A stretch of 22,821 nucleotides of DNA, from positions 1-22,821 of the forward strand of contig JAGZXV010000076.1 in the NCBI GenBank assembly GCA_018378255.1. The letters run 5' to 3'. Both the position numbers and the translations under genes were made by a program. This DNA comes from Clostridiaceae bacterium. Lineage in GTDB: Bacteria > Bacillota > Clostridia > Lachnospirales > Lachnospiraceae. This document shows, in pieces, positions 7,138 to 14,877 of this stretch; positions within the stretch are counted from its first letter, which is position 1, and each line of letters opens with the position of its first letter. The notes below the pieces were generated by a model. The model searched no databases and was not told the DNA's origin. It saw only the letters and a list, made by a program, of their open reading frames with translations.

Positions 7138-8244
7138 ATGAGAAAAAGATTTACGGCTTTGTTTTTGGTATGTTGTTTGACGGCAGCATTGACAGGCTGC
7201 GGCGGAAACGGCGGTAAGGCGGAAACAACGGCAGCGGCTGGTGCGGAAACGACAGCGGCGGCGGAAACAACGGCGGAGAAACCGGCAGAAAGCAAGACGG
7301 CAGCAGCTGGGGAGAACACCGCAAAAAAGGAAGAACCGGCCCAGTCCGCGTCTTCTGAGCGCCCTGTGGTATGTCTTCTTATGAGCAAAACCACTTCTGC
7401 ATACAGCGGGGCTTATTTTTCCAACTTCAAGGAAACGTCAGCAGAGTACCCTGATGTGGAATGGATTGCTTTCGACGCACAGAATGACCCTACGCTGCAG
7501 GCTCAGCAGGCGGAAGAGGCCATTGCAATGGGAGCCTCCTGCATCATGATGCAGCCCATTGACGGAACCGCTCTGATCGCGGCCGCTAAAAAGATATCGG
7601 AAGCGGGAATTCCTCTGGTTATCTGCAATAAAAAGCTGACTGAAGAAGGAGAACCTTACTATACCTGCTACTTTGGGCCGGATTGCTACTTAGAGGGCCA
7701 GCTTGCTGCAGACCTGCTCCATGAAAAATATCCGGATGGCTGCAAATACGTTCATCTGGGACAGGATACCTCCGATGAGGTAGGCCGTCTGCGTTTGGCT
7801 GGATTTGAGGAACAGGCAAAAGAAAAAGGCTACAATTTTGAATGCTTGGGAGTTTCCCCATCCTGTAACTGGTCCGCTGAAAACGGCAAAACCTACATGG
7901 CAGCATTCTTAACCAAGTTTTCAGGGGAAATCGACGCGGTATGGGCAATTGACGACGCAGTCGGATATGGAGCGCTCCAGGCGGTTCAGGAGGATTTGTC
8001 CGGCGAGAATGAAAAAATTCAGATCATATCTGTGGGAGGCCAGGAGGCCAATTTAAATGCCATTAAAGAAGGAAAGAATTATCTGGGCACAATTTACCAG
8101 TCCCCGATTTTGGAGTCGGACGGGGCTATGAAAATCGTTAACGACATTGTGGTAAATAAAAAAGTGCCTTCAGAAAAGAGCATATCCATGGAACTGCCGG
8201 TGATCACGATTGACAATGCCAACGACTATCCGCCGGCATATTAA
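7138..8244 (+). CDS. Sugar-binding lipoprotein of the CUT2 ABC transporter (RbsB-like)
   Basis: Extracellular substrate-binding component, anchored to the membrane by lipidation. Residues 1-21 are a lipoprotein signal peptide: MRKR charge, a hydrophobic core and the lipobox LTGC with the modified cysteine at C21. A low-complexity tether of about 50 residues rich in Ala, Thr and Glu (with repeated AETT units) follows, then a Peripla_BP_4 type-1 periplasmic-binding fold from about residue 78 (VCLLMSKTTSAYSG) to the end. Blocks WIAFDAQNDPTLQAQQAEEAI, IMMQPIDGTAL and DAVWAIDDAVGYGALQA are typical of the RbsB family. The ribosome site GAGGAG lies 5 nt before ATG 7138. The 77-nt gap in front and a hairpin behind the gene suggest that this cistron is regulated separately from the permeases, as is common for binding proteins needed in excess. 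Confidence 0.93.
   Translation: MRKRFTALFLVCCLTAALTGCGGNGGKAETTAAAGAETTAAAETTAEKPAESKTAAAGENTAKKEEPAQSASSERPVVCLLMSKTTSAYSGAYFSNFKETSAEYPDVEWIAFDAQNDPTLQAQQAEEAIAMGASCIMMQPIDGTALIAAAKKISEAGIPLVICNKKLTEEGEPYYTCYFGPDCYLEGQLAADLLHEKYPDGCKYVHLGQDTSDEVGRLRLAGFEEQAKEKGYNFECLGVSPSCNWSAENGKTYMAAFLTKFSGEIDAVWAIDDAVGYGALQAVQEDLSGENEKIQIISVGGQEANLNAIKEGKNYLGTIYQSPILESDGAMKIVNDIVVNKKVPSEKSISMELPVITIDNANDYPPAY
7219..7278 (+). repeat. Low-complexity AETT-coding repeat in the lipoprotein tether
   Basis: Imperfect repeats of GCGGAAACAACGGC-like units encode AETT/AAAETT runs in the linker between the lipidated cysteine and the binding domain. This is a flexible spacer, common in lipoproteins of this bacterial group, and it keeps the reading frame whatever the copy number. 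Confidence 0.6.
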
Positions 8245-8279
8245 AAGGTGCTGAATACAGGCGGAAATTTGAGAAAGGG

Positions 8280-8301
8280 CAGGGGCCGGGAAAAGGCCCT
8301 G
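8280..8301 (+). promoter_or_regulatory. Hairpin between binding-protein and HIT genes
   Basis: CAGGG(G)CC at 8280-8287 pairs with GGCCCTG at 8295-8301, a 7-bp GC-rich stem with one bulged G and loop GGGAAAA. No T-tract follows, so it is more likely an mRNA-stabilising or partial attenuating structure at the 3' end of the binding-protein message than a terminator. Confidence 0.4.
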
Positions 8302-8310
8302 TGGAATGAA

Positions 8311-8778
8311 ATGGATAATAATTGTATGTACTGTGATAAAGGAAAACAGCTTCAGCGCGTCATGCTGCCGGTCTGTGAGATAGGGGGATTTCCCCTCTAT
8401 CTCATGAAAAATCAGACTTACCGGGGACGTGTGGTGCTGGCCTGTGACGAACACATAGGAACGATTGCCGGTATGGAGGATGAAAAATCCGTAAATTTCT
8501 TTCGCGCGGTTCAAAAAACAGCGTCAATCCTGACAGAAGTTTTTCATCCGGGCCAGGTGAATATCGGAATGTATGCGGATAAGATGAACCATCTGCACTG
8601 TCACATCACCCCAAAATATCCGGGAGGGCCTGACTGGGGAGGAACTTTTCAGATGGATCCCCAGCCCCCGGTGCTGCTCTCCTATGAAGAATATGAGGTT
8701 ATGATTCAAAAGATCAAAAATGAAGCGGCAAAGCAGGAAAAAGCCGGCAAGATCCGAGGTGACAGCGGTTGTTTATAG
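8311..8778 (+). CDS. HIT-family (histidine triad) nucleotide-binding protein
   Basis: Small cytoplasmic nucleotide hydrolase/transferase-type protein. The signature HLHCHITPK gives the histidine triad H94, H96 and H98 (numbered from the start used here), the last being the usual nucleophile. A CMYC pair near the N-terminus matches the metal-binding CxxC of many bacterial HIT proteins. I favour the ATG at 8311 (155 residues) because homology begins at once with the CxxC block. A GTG at 8248 or TTG at 8269 would add up to 21 basic residues translated through a hairpin, but 8311 has only a weak ribosome site, so the start is not settled. Its end overlaps the next gene by 10 nt. HIT proteins are rarely part of sugar operons; the substrate here, perhaps a nucleotide adduct of a pathway intermediate or cofactor, is unknown. 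Confidence 0.85.
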   Translation: MDNNCMYCDKGKQLQRVMLPVCEIGGFPLYLMKNQTYRGRVVLACDEHIGTIAGMEDEKSVNFFRAVQKTASILTEVFHPGQVNIGMYADKMNHLHCHITPKYPGGPDWGGTFQMDPQPPVLLSYEEYEVMIQKIKNEAAKQEKAGKIRGDSGCL

Positions 8779-10079
8779 AGTTTCCCCAGGTGAGCGGCGT
8801 AATTGTGCAGGGAATGGATCAGATCAGGATTCCCAGGATGGTCACAATCCGCCAAAACTATGATAAATCAGAGATAGAAGATATACCGGAACATATTGTA
8901 AGGATAATGGATCAGAAGATTAAAAACCACCGGCAGTTTGAAGGCAGACGGATCTGCATCGCGGTGGGGAGCAGAGGGATTCCCCATCTGGATACCATCG
9001 TCAGAACCATTTGCTGCCGTTTGAAGGAGTGGGGGGCAAAACCATTTCTGATTCCCGCTATGGGAAGCCATGGAGGAGGGACTGCGGAGGGCCAGAAGGA
9101 AATCCTTACCGGATACGGCATAACAGAATCCGCCATGGGCGTTCCGATTGAGGCATCCATGGAGGTGGTGAAATACGGAGAATTGTCTAATAAAACACCG
9201 CTGTACTGCGATAAACTGGCGTTTGAATCCGACGGCATCGTGATCCTGAATAAAGTAAAACCACATACGGATTTCCGGGGAGAACATGAAAGCGGCCTGG
9301 CAAAAATGATCGCAATCGGCCTGGCAAAACACATCGGCGCCTCCGCCTTTCATATGCAGGGATTTTCCGAATTTCCAAAAAGAGTTCCTGAGGCGGCGGA
9401 AATATTCTTAAAAAAGGCTCCCGTGGCGTTCGGCATCGGCCTGGTTCAAAATGCCTACGACCAGATCTGCGCCATAGAAGCGGCAGAACCAAATGATATC
9501 ATGGAAATGGACAAAGCGCTGTTGGATTTGGCAAAAAAACGGCTGGCGGTTTTTAAGTTCGACAGCTTGGATGTGCTGGTTATCGATGAAATCGGTAAAA
9601 ATATCAGCGGCTACGGCCAGGATCCCAATGTGACGGGAAGAGCCAACGGATCGGACGAATCTTTTAAGCACATTCTGGATTTAAAAAAAATGGTGATTTT
9701 AGGCGTGACAAAAGAGAGCCATCACAACGGTTCCGGCATTGCAGAAGCCGATGTCACAACACTGCGCTGTATGAAAGGGATCGACTGGGCCCAGGTATGG
9801 ACCAATCTTATCACTTCCACAGAGATTCAGGGCTGTAAAATGCCCATGTACGGAAACAGCGACAGAGACGCCATTTTGCTGGCTATAAGGTGCTGCAACG
9901 GCATTGATTTTTCCAGGGTGCGGATGGCCCGGGTCAGGAATACCTCCCAGCTTTTCGAAATCGAAGTTTCAGAAGAATTATACCGTTCCATTCAGGGCAG
10001 GGAAGATATTGAAGTGATCCGGGGGCCTCATGAAATGGAATTCGGTGTGGACGGAAACCTGGCTTTAGAATGTGACTGA
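8769..10079 (+). CDS. LarA-like protein (DUF2088, lactate racemase N-terminal family)
   Basis: Related to the nickel-pincer enzyme lactate racemase LarA, whose wider family racemises or epimerises alpha-hydroxy acids. In order I see AVGSRGIP (65-72), MGSHGGGT with H101, and the family block NKVKPHTDFRGEHESGLAKM (161-180) carrying H166, H173 and K179 (a candidate cofactor-bearing lysine), then IGLAKHIGA. At 436 residues the length fits. The spacing between histidine and lysine is longer than in characterised LarA, so it belongs to a divergent subgroup and may not carry the same cofactor. The start is TTG at 8769 with GAGGTG 6 nt upstream, overlapping the HIT gene by 10 nt. Beside dehydratases, a C2 epimerase of an aldonic acid is an attractive inferred role. 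No larB, larC or larE cofactor genes are in the window. Confidence 0.8.
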   Translation: MFIEFPQVSGVIVQGMDQIRIPRMVTIRQNYDKSEIEDIPEHIVRIMDQKIKNHRQFEGRRICIAVGSRGIPHLDTIVRTICCRLKEWGAKPFLIPAMGSHGGGTAEGQKEILTGYGITESAMGVPIEASMEVVKYGELSNKTPLYCDKLAFESDGIVILNKVKPHTDFRGEHESGLAKMIAIGLAKHIGASAFHMQGFSEFPKRVPEAAEIFLKKAPVAFGIGLVQNAYDQICAIEAAEPNDIMEMDKALLDLAKKRLAVFKFDSLDVLVIDEIGKNISGYGQDPNVTGRANGSDESFKHILDLKKMVILGVTKESHHNGSGIAEADVTTLRCMKGIDWAQVWTNLITSTEIQGCKMPMYGNSDRDAILLAIRCCNGIDFSRVRMARVRNTSQLFEIEVSEELYRSIQGREDIEVIRGPHEMEFGVDGNLALECD

Positions 10080-10158
10080 AAGACGGGATACAACAATCAT
10101 ACAAGTGAGCAGAAGATGTGGTTTATAGTACAGGCATGCGATTGAAATAAGACAGGGC

Positions 10159-11313
10159 GTGAAGAAGATAGCAGAACCGAGAGGCAATATGGAATATAAG
10201 TATTTGTATCAGAATATTTACAACAGTTTAAAGCAGGAAATTATAAGCGGAACCTATGAATCGGGCTGTTTTCTGCCTACGGAACGGGAGCTGTGCCAAA
10301 GGTTTTCCGTAGAGAGGACAACGGTCAGAAGAGCCCTGGATTTTCTTGTAAAGGACAGAATGGTTGAAAAATATCCGGGAATGGGCAGCAAAGTCATTTA
10401 CAGCAAGAAGCAGGAGGAAACAAGAATTGTCAGCAGAGGAGGGGATTCCATCGGTATATTTATGGTGGAAAAAAGCGGAAGCGACAAGCGGCTCACTGAG
10501 CCTTATTATTCCGATCTGTTTTATTATCTGGCCCAGGAATGCTATGAGAGGGGCCTGCAGCTGGTGTCCTACCCAATTCACGAAAACACCAATATTGAGG
10601 AGATTATCAGAAGAAACAATTTCCTGACCGCTGTTTTTGTCACGAAGGTTCCAAAGAATATGATCCGCCGCGCGGCCGCCTGCAGAATACCGGTTCTTCT
10701 GGTAAATGAACTCTACGAAAATTTCTCCACCATCCAGCACGACTATTTTTCCTGCGCCACGACGGCCATGCAGTATCTCTATGATAACGGGCACCGCAGA
10801 ATCGCTGTATTGAGAGGGCCGGACGGATACTTGGCCACCAGAGATGAGCTGGCAGGAGTCTATGATTCCATCATCCGCCTCAAACTCAAGATGTACAGGG
10901 ACTGGATCGTGGAAGGCGACTGGACCATGCAGAGCGGCTATAACAAGACGAAAGAGTTGTTTACAAGCTGCCCCAAGCTGCCCACAGCAGTCTTTGCCTG
11001 CAATGATATCATGGCCATCGGTGCGATCCATGCGCTCCGGGATCTGGGGTTATCCATACCCGGGGATGTGAGCATAATCGGAATGAACAACATGGAACAG
11101 CTTCAGTTTTTAGAACCGGATTTGACTACAATTGACGGCAGCACCTCTCATTTTGCAAAAGTGATCACAGAGCTGGCCTATAAAAATGCTCTCGTACAGA
11201 ACCATATGGGAGTAAAAATCGTGATGCCGGTGAAACTTATAGTCCGGGGAACGGTAACCCCCCTGGTGCAGAAAAAGGAGGAGCCGGCAGAGGCAGAACG
11301 GAGGATGGAATGA
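10159..11313 (+). CDS. GntR-family regulator with LacI-type sugar-sensor domain (AraR-like architecture)
   Basis: Probable ligand-responsive repressor of the locus. Residues about 12-80 form a GntR winged helix-turn-helix (LPTERELCQRFSVERTTVRR is the recognition region). Residues about 100-365 form a periplasmic-binding-protein-like sensor as in LacI/AraR, with YLYDNGHRRIAVLRGP, FACNDIMAIGAI and SIIGMNNMEQLQFLEPDLTTI. At 384 residues it matches AraR-type regulators. The start is uncertain: GTG at 10159, or ATG at 10189 (MEYKYLYQNIYNSL), which agrees better with where homology begins and has GAGAGG 4 nt upstream. The stop overlaps the next gene by ATGA, so it is co-transcribed with pathway genes. 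The palindrome at 3401-3419 over the operon promoter is the obvious operator candidate, which would make the circuit self-regulating. Confidence 0.9.
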   Translation: MKKIAEPRGNMEYKYLYQNIYNSLKQEIISGTYESGCFLPTERELCQRFSVERTTVRRALDFLVKDRMVEKYPGMGSKVIYSKKQEETRIVSRGGDSIGIFMVEKSGSDKRLTEPYYSDLFYYLAQECYERGLQLVSYPIHENTNIEEIIRRNNFLTAVFVTKVPKNMIRRAAACRIPVLLVNELYENFSTIQHDYFSCATTAMQYLYDNGHRRIAVLRGPDGYLATRDELAGVYDSIIRLKLKMYRDWIVEGDWTMQSGYNKTKELFTSCPKLPTAVFACNDIMAIGAIHALRDLGLSIPGDVSIIGMNNMEQLQFLEPDLTTIDGSTSHFAKVITELAYKNALVQNHMGVKIVMPVKLIVRGTVTPLVQKKEEPAEAERRME

Positions 11314-12518
11314 ATTCTAGGGAAAAGGTGAAGAAACTGTTTAACCGGGAGACGGCGGACGGAATTGCAATTGATTTTGGTGGAATGTCATCCAGCGGAA
11401 TCAGCGCCGTTGCTTATGCAAAGCTGGTTGAAGCACTGGGCCTTCCCAGGCGTATGATAAAAATAAACGATATTTTCCAGCAGACCGCCCAGCCGGACCT
11501 GGATGTGATAGAAGCGCTGGGAGGTGATTTTGTCCAGGCCCTGCCCATGCGCCTTCGTTTTGGCATCAGCTCAAAACAGTGGAAGGAATGGACGATGACC
11601 GATGGCACTCCCTGTCTAGTGCCGGCGGAGTTTAATCCGGTCACGGATGAAAAAGGGAATAAAATCATCATTGCTTACGGTGTCCCCTATGCGTGTATGC
11701 CGGCCCGGGGGTTTTATTACGACCAGACAGCCCATCTTTTAGAGGATGCGGAAGAAATTTCCGATCTGGACGGCTTTCCTTTTCCGGTGATGGAGGAAGA
11801 CGAAATTGAATTTATCAAAATAGAAGTGGAAAAACTCTATGAAAATACGGATAAAGCTATTGTTTTCCGTCTCGGCGGAAGCATATTTGAACAGGGGCAG
11901 AGGGACTTTAATTATGAGAACTTTTACTGCAATTTGTTGATCAATAAAGAATTGATGCATATGTATTTCAGGAGACTGACAAACGCTTACCTGGCAAATT
12001 TAAAACGCCTCCTTCCTGTCATAGGAGATAAAATCCAGGCTGTTCAGTTTTTTGACGATTTAGGCGCCCAAACCGGCCTTCAGATTTCCGTAAATACCTA
12101 CCGGGAAATGATCATGCCATATCATAAGGAAATGTATGCCTATATCCATAAAACATGCCCGGAGGTAAAAGTGCTTCTCCACTGCTGCGGCGGGATATTC
12201 GATCTGATCCCTTCCTTGACAGAGGCTGGGGTGGATCTTCTCAATCCTGTACAGGTCAGCGCAGCGGGAATGGAGCCGCAGAAACTGAAAAATACTTATG
12301 GAGACAAGATGATCTTCTGGGGCGGAGGAGCGGATATGCAGGACTTTGTGCAGAAAACAGACGATCTGGATGAGATCCGGAAACATGTGGACGGCCTGAT
12401 TCAGACATTTTCCCAGGGCGGAGGTTTTGTATTCACCCAGATTCACAATATCCAATACGATGTGCCGCCGGAGAAAGTAATAGCGATCTACGAGACCGCA
12501 AAAAAATATAAAAGGTAA
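11310..12518 (+). CDS. Uroporphyrinogen decarboxylase-family protein (MtaA/CmuA-like, function unknown)
   Basis: A TIM-barrel protein of the URO-D superfamily, which includes heme-pathway HemE and zinc-dependent corrinoid methyltransferases such as MtaA. It is not HemE: it starts MNSREKVKKLFNRE like the methyltransferase branch and carries LLHCCGG, matching the HxC zinc motif of MtaA, with the third ligand position apparently in QIHNIQ near the C-terminus (histidine instead of cysteine). At 402 residues it is somewhat longer than HemE. It is coupled to the regulator by an ATGA overlap with its own GGAGG site. Such proteins are common in catabolic operons of this bacterial group, mostly uncharacterised. 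A role in moving a methyl group off an O-methylated sugar acid is possible, but no corrinoid protein is encoded nearby, so the function stays open. Confidence 0.82.
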   Translation: MNSREKVKKLFNRETADGIAIDFGGMSSSGISAVAYAKLVEALGLPRRMIKINDIFQQTAQPDLDVIEALGGDFVQALPMRLRFGISSKQWKEWTMTDGTPCLVPAEFNPVTDEKGNKIIIAYGVPYACMPARGFYYDQTAHLLEDAEEISDLDGFPFPVMEEDEIEFIKIEVEKLYENTDKAIVFRLGGSIFEQGQRDFNYENFYCNLLINKELMHMYFRRLTNAYLANLKRLLPVIGDKIQAVQFFDDLGAQTGLQISVNTYREMIMPYHKEMYAYIHKTCPEVKVLLHCCGGIFDLIPSLTEAGVDLLNPVQVSAAGMEPQKLKNTYGDKMIFWGGGADMQDFVQKTDDLDEIRKHVDGLIQTFSQGGGFVFTQIHNIQYDVPPEKVIAIYETAKKYKR

Positions 12519-12530
12519 AGGGACAGAAAG

Positions 12531-13268
12531 ATGAAGAAAACAGGTAAATTATTAAATAAAAAAGTAGTGATTACCGGGGCCAGCAGCGGAATGGGAGAGG
12601 CCATCGCCAGGACTTATGCAAAAGAGGGGGCCGACCTGTGCCTGATTGCCAGAAGCGAAGACCGGCTGAAAGTACTTTGCAAAGAGCTGGAACAGGAAGG
12701 GATAAAAGCGGTTTATTATGGGGCTGATCTCATAAACCCGGAAGAGGTAGAGGCCGCGGCCGGGTTTGCATTTGAAACCTTTGACCGGATTGACATTTTA
12801 GTAAATTGTGCCGGACTTGGAATCTTCCGGCCCTTTGGGGAATATTCCGTAGAGGAATACAATACCACCATGGATTTAAATATCAGGGCTCTATTTCTCA
12901 TGACACAGAAAGCCGCTGTTAAAATGAAGGAACAGCGCCAGGGGCAGATTATCAGCATTGGTTCCATGGCAGCCGTTAAAGACGCAGCCAATAACAGCGC
13001 GCTATATTTTGCGTCGAAATGGGCGCTTATGGGGCTTCACCGCTGCATGGCATTTGAGCTGATGGATTATGATATCCGGGTGACACTGCTGAATCCGGGA
13101 AATACGGATACGAAGTTCCGGCCGGATGCGGTAGGGCAGCATCCCGAATGGATCCAGGCCCAGGATATAGCAGATGCTGCTTTATACGTGGCTGCATCCG
13201 CTTCTAATATTTCAATTCATGAAATCAACATTTCCCCTACCAATATTGGGTGGAATATTATTAAATAG
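12531..13268 (+). CDS. Short-chain dehydrogenase/reductase (SDR family)
   Basis: Classical SDR oxidoreductase of 245 residues acting on a hydroxyl/carbonyl group with NAD(H) or NADP(H). It has the nucleotide-binding TGASSGMG (15-22), the structural NCAG (92-95), and the catalytic set S145, Y159 and K163 (YFASK). The residue after beta-strand 2 is arginine (LIARSEDR, R41), which is seen in NADP-preferring members. It follows the UroD-like gene by 12 nt and is most likely co-transcribed. In sugar-acid operons such enzymes interconvert keto and hydroxy acids (for example fructuronate/mannonate-type or 5-keto-aldonate steps). The exact substrate cannot be deduced. Confidence 0.92.
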   Translation: MKKTGKLLNKKVVITGASSGMGEAIARTYAKEGADLCLIARSEDRLKVLCKELEQEGIKAVYYGADLINPEEVEAAAGFAFETFDRIDILVNCAGLGIFRPFGEYSVEEYNTTMDLNIRALFLMTQKAAVKMKEQRQGQIISIGSMAAVKDAANNSALYFASKWALMGLHRCMAFELMDYDIRVTLLNPGNTDTKFRPDAVGQHPEWIQAQDIADAALYVAASASNISIHEINISPTNIGWNIIK

Positions 13269-13275
13269 TGACGTT

Positions 13276-13305
13276 TTGGCGGGTAAATAGGTGCACCAAT
13301 ATATA
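13276..13305 (+). promoter_or_regulatory. Possible internal promoter before the split UxaA genes
   Basis: In the 55-bp gap TTGGCG (13276-13281) and TATATA (13300-13305) are spaced by 18 bp. The match is moderate and the gap is short, so the genes downstream may simply be read through from upstream. Confidence 0.25.
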
Positions 13306-13323
13306 TAAGAAAGAGTAAATTCC

Positions 13324-13659
13324 ATGATAAAGAACGGGTTTTATGCGGTGGATAAAAAAGATAATACGGCAACCGCCCTCGGGGATATGGAGACCGGGAC
13401 CAATATGGTGTTTGGCGCGTGTTCCATGGAAATTATGGTGAAAGAAAAGATCGGCTGCGGTTATAAAATAGCCTTACAGGACATAAAAGAAGGCGGAAAA
13501 ATTTATAAGTATGGCGTCTGTATTGGGACCGCCAAAAGTGAAATTAAGAGAGGAACACTGGTACACAGCCATAATCTGGCCAGTCTCTACGATCTCAGAA
13601 GCGGCAGTTTTGACATAAAAAGCGGGATTCCCAAAGATATTGAATACGGTCTGAAATGA
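13324..13659 (+). CDS. UxaA-family dehydratase, small (SAF domain) subunit
   Basis: A 111-residue stand-alone version of the SAF-like N-terminal domain of altronate dehydratase. It shows the domain pattern IGCGYKIALQDIKEGGKIYKYG followed by IGTAKSEIKRGTLVHSHNL, and the HSHNL end is identical to that of the fused enzyme at 1667-3163. Stand-alone small subunits of this kind pair with a separate large subunit, as in sulfolactate sulfo-lyase SuyA/SuyB and many uncharacterised UxaA-type dehydratases. The large subunit follows after 16 nt. The ribosome site (AAGAAAGAG) is weak. Its substrate is expected to differ from that of the fused paralogue in the same locus, otherwise one set would be redundant. 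Not catalytic on its own. Confidence 0.88.
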   Translation: MIKNGFYAVDKKDNTATALGDMETGTNMVFGACSMEIMVKEKIGCGYKIALQDIKEGGKIYKYGVCIGTAKSEIKRGTLVHSHNLASLYDLRSGSFDIKSGIPKDIEYGLK

Positions 13660-13675
13660 GCAGAAGGTGTTTTAA

Positions 13676-14860
13676 ATGGAAAATATTTATGAAATCACAG
13701 GATATATAAGGAAAGACGGCACCAAAGGAATACGGAATAAAGTCCTGATCCTGTATACGGTAAGCTGTGCAGCCCCAACTGCCAATGCGATACGGTCCTA
13801 TTTTGGAAAAACGGATGATATAGATGTGATCGGATGCGGGGGCTGCCGTACAAATGATTTGATGCTCAGGAAGCTGACAGCATTTGCCGTCCATCCCAAT
13901 GTGGGAGCTGTCTTAGTCATTCAGAACGGCTGTGAGGAACTGGATGGATCCAAAATCGTTCAAGCGGCAAAAGAGAGCGGCCGACCTGCAGAGCGGATAC
14001 TGGTTCAGGAATGGGGAACCGGAAGGGCAAAGAAATTGGGACAATCTATAGTCGGCCGTTTTTTGCAGGAACTGCAGCACACACCCAAAGGCCCGGTTAA
14101 CTTATCAGAACTGGTTTTCGGCATTGAATGCGGAGGATCCGACTTTACCAGCGGATTAGCGGCTAACCCATTGGTTGGAGAATTTACGGATTATGTCACG
14201 GGGCTTGGTGGAACTGTGATTTTTGAAGAGATGTATGAAGCAATCGGTCTCAAGGACCTTCTGATAAACAGATGCATTTCCGAAACCGCTAAACGGCAGA
14301 TTGCTTGTACATATGATAAATTTTTCCTTCATGCCGTAGAATCGGGCCAGTTTTCTATCTCTCCCGGCAATATCCGGGGAGGTTTGACTACCATTGAGGA
14401 AAAGAGTATGGGAGCTGTGGCAAAAACCGGAACCGCCAGGATAGAAGGTGTTTTAAAAATAACGTCCTGTCCTCCCCATCCCGGACTTTGGTATCTGGAC
14501 TGCATCACGGACACTGAAGAAAACTGTGGGTTTTCCGTCTCCAACGACGCATCCAGCACCTTGTTATTTTTGCTCAGCGGAGCCCATATGACGCTGTTAA
14601 CCACAGGCCGGGGCCATGTGATCAGTAACCCCATAGGACCGGTGATCAAGCTGACGGGAAATCCTGATACATATGAGCGGATGAAGCAGGATATTGATTT
14701 TAACGCGGGAGTTTTATTGACCGGTGAAAAAAGCAGGCCGGAGGCATTTGCAGAATTTTTAAAACTGGTCTTAGAGACAGCGGGGGGAAAACGGTGCAGA
14801 GGAGAAGAAAACGGATATTGTGAAGGGGTATTGAATTATGAAGTGCAGGAACAATTCTAA
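13676..14860 (+). CDS. UxaA-family dehydratase, large (catalytic) subunit
   Basis: The 394-residue stand-alone equivalent of the C-terminal catalytic domain of altronate/galactarate dehydratase, presumably active with the small subunit just upstream. It keeps YTVSCAAPTA, HPNVGAVLVI with NGCE, ECGGSD (E151-D156, metal/active-site block) leading to SGLAANPL, GGLTTIEEKSMG, and DFNAGVLLTG near the end. One difference from the fused paralogue is that the HNSGC motif is replaced by IGCGGC, so a histidine is lost and a cysteine gained. This is likely to matter for metal binding or substrate choice. The ATG at 13676 has AGAAGGTG about 6 nt upstream. The alternative reading is a SuyB-like sulfo-lyase, disfavoured by the sugar transporter and KDG-type neighbours. 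Confidence 0.88.
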   Translation: MENIYEITGYIRKDGTKGIRNKVLILYTVSCAAPTANAIRSYFGKTDDIDVIGCGGCRTNDLMLRKLTAFAVHPNVGAVLVIQNGCEELDGSKIVQAAKESGRPAERILVQEWGTGRAKKLGQSIVGRFLQELQHTPKGPVNLSELVFGIECGGSDFTSGLAANPLVGEFTDYVTGLGGTVIFEEMYEAIGLKDLLINRCISETAKRQIACTYDKFFLHAVESGQFSISPGNIRGGLTTIEEKSMGAVAKTGTARIEGVLKITSCPPHPGLWYLDCITDTEENCGFSVSNDASSTLLFLLSGAHMTLLTTGRGHVISNPIGPVIKLTGNPDTYERMKQDIDFNAGVLLTGEKSRPEAFAEFLKLVLETAGGKRCRGEENGYCEGVLNYEVQEQF

Positions 14861-14877
14861 CCGGGAGATATAAATAC

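Noticed and set aside
8248..8310. Upstream GTG/TTG starts for the HIT protein
   Set aside because: They would add a basic, non-homologous extension translated through a stable hairpin; the CxxC block that opens the family begins right after the ATG at 8311. Not fully excluded because that ATG has a weak ribosome site.
10228..11031. Long antisense open frame (267 codons) on the minus strand inside the GntR-type regulator gene
   Set aside because: It is a shadow of the regulator; its translation shows no recognisable family pattern and there is no ribosome site or promoter for it.
11310..12518. Heme-pathway uroporphyrinogen decarboxylase HemE
   Set aside because: The sequence carries the methyltransferase-branch HCC zinc-type motif and QIHNIQ end, and there are no heme genes nearby.
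13290..13297. Palindrome GGTGCACC between the SDR gene and the split UxaA genes
   Set aside because: Only 8 bp with no matching flanks and no partner elsewhere that I could see.
13324..14860. Sulfolactate sulfo-lyase SuyAB identity for the split UxaA pair
   Set aside because: The subunit architecture fits, but there are no sulfonate transport or sulfite-handling genes, while the locus has a sugar importer and a 2-keto-3-deoxygluconate route; kept only as an alternative.
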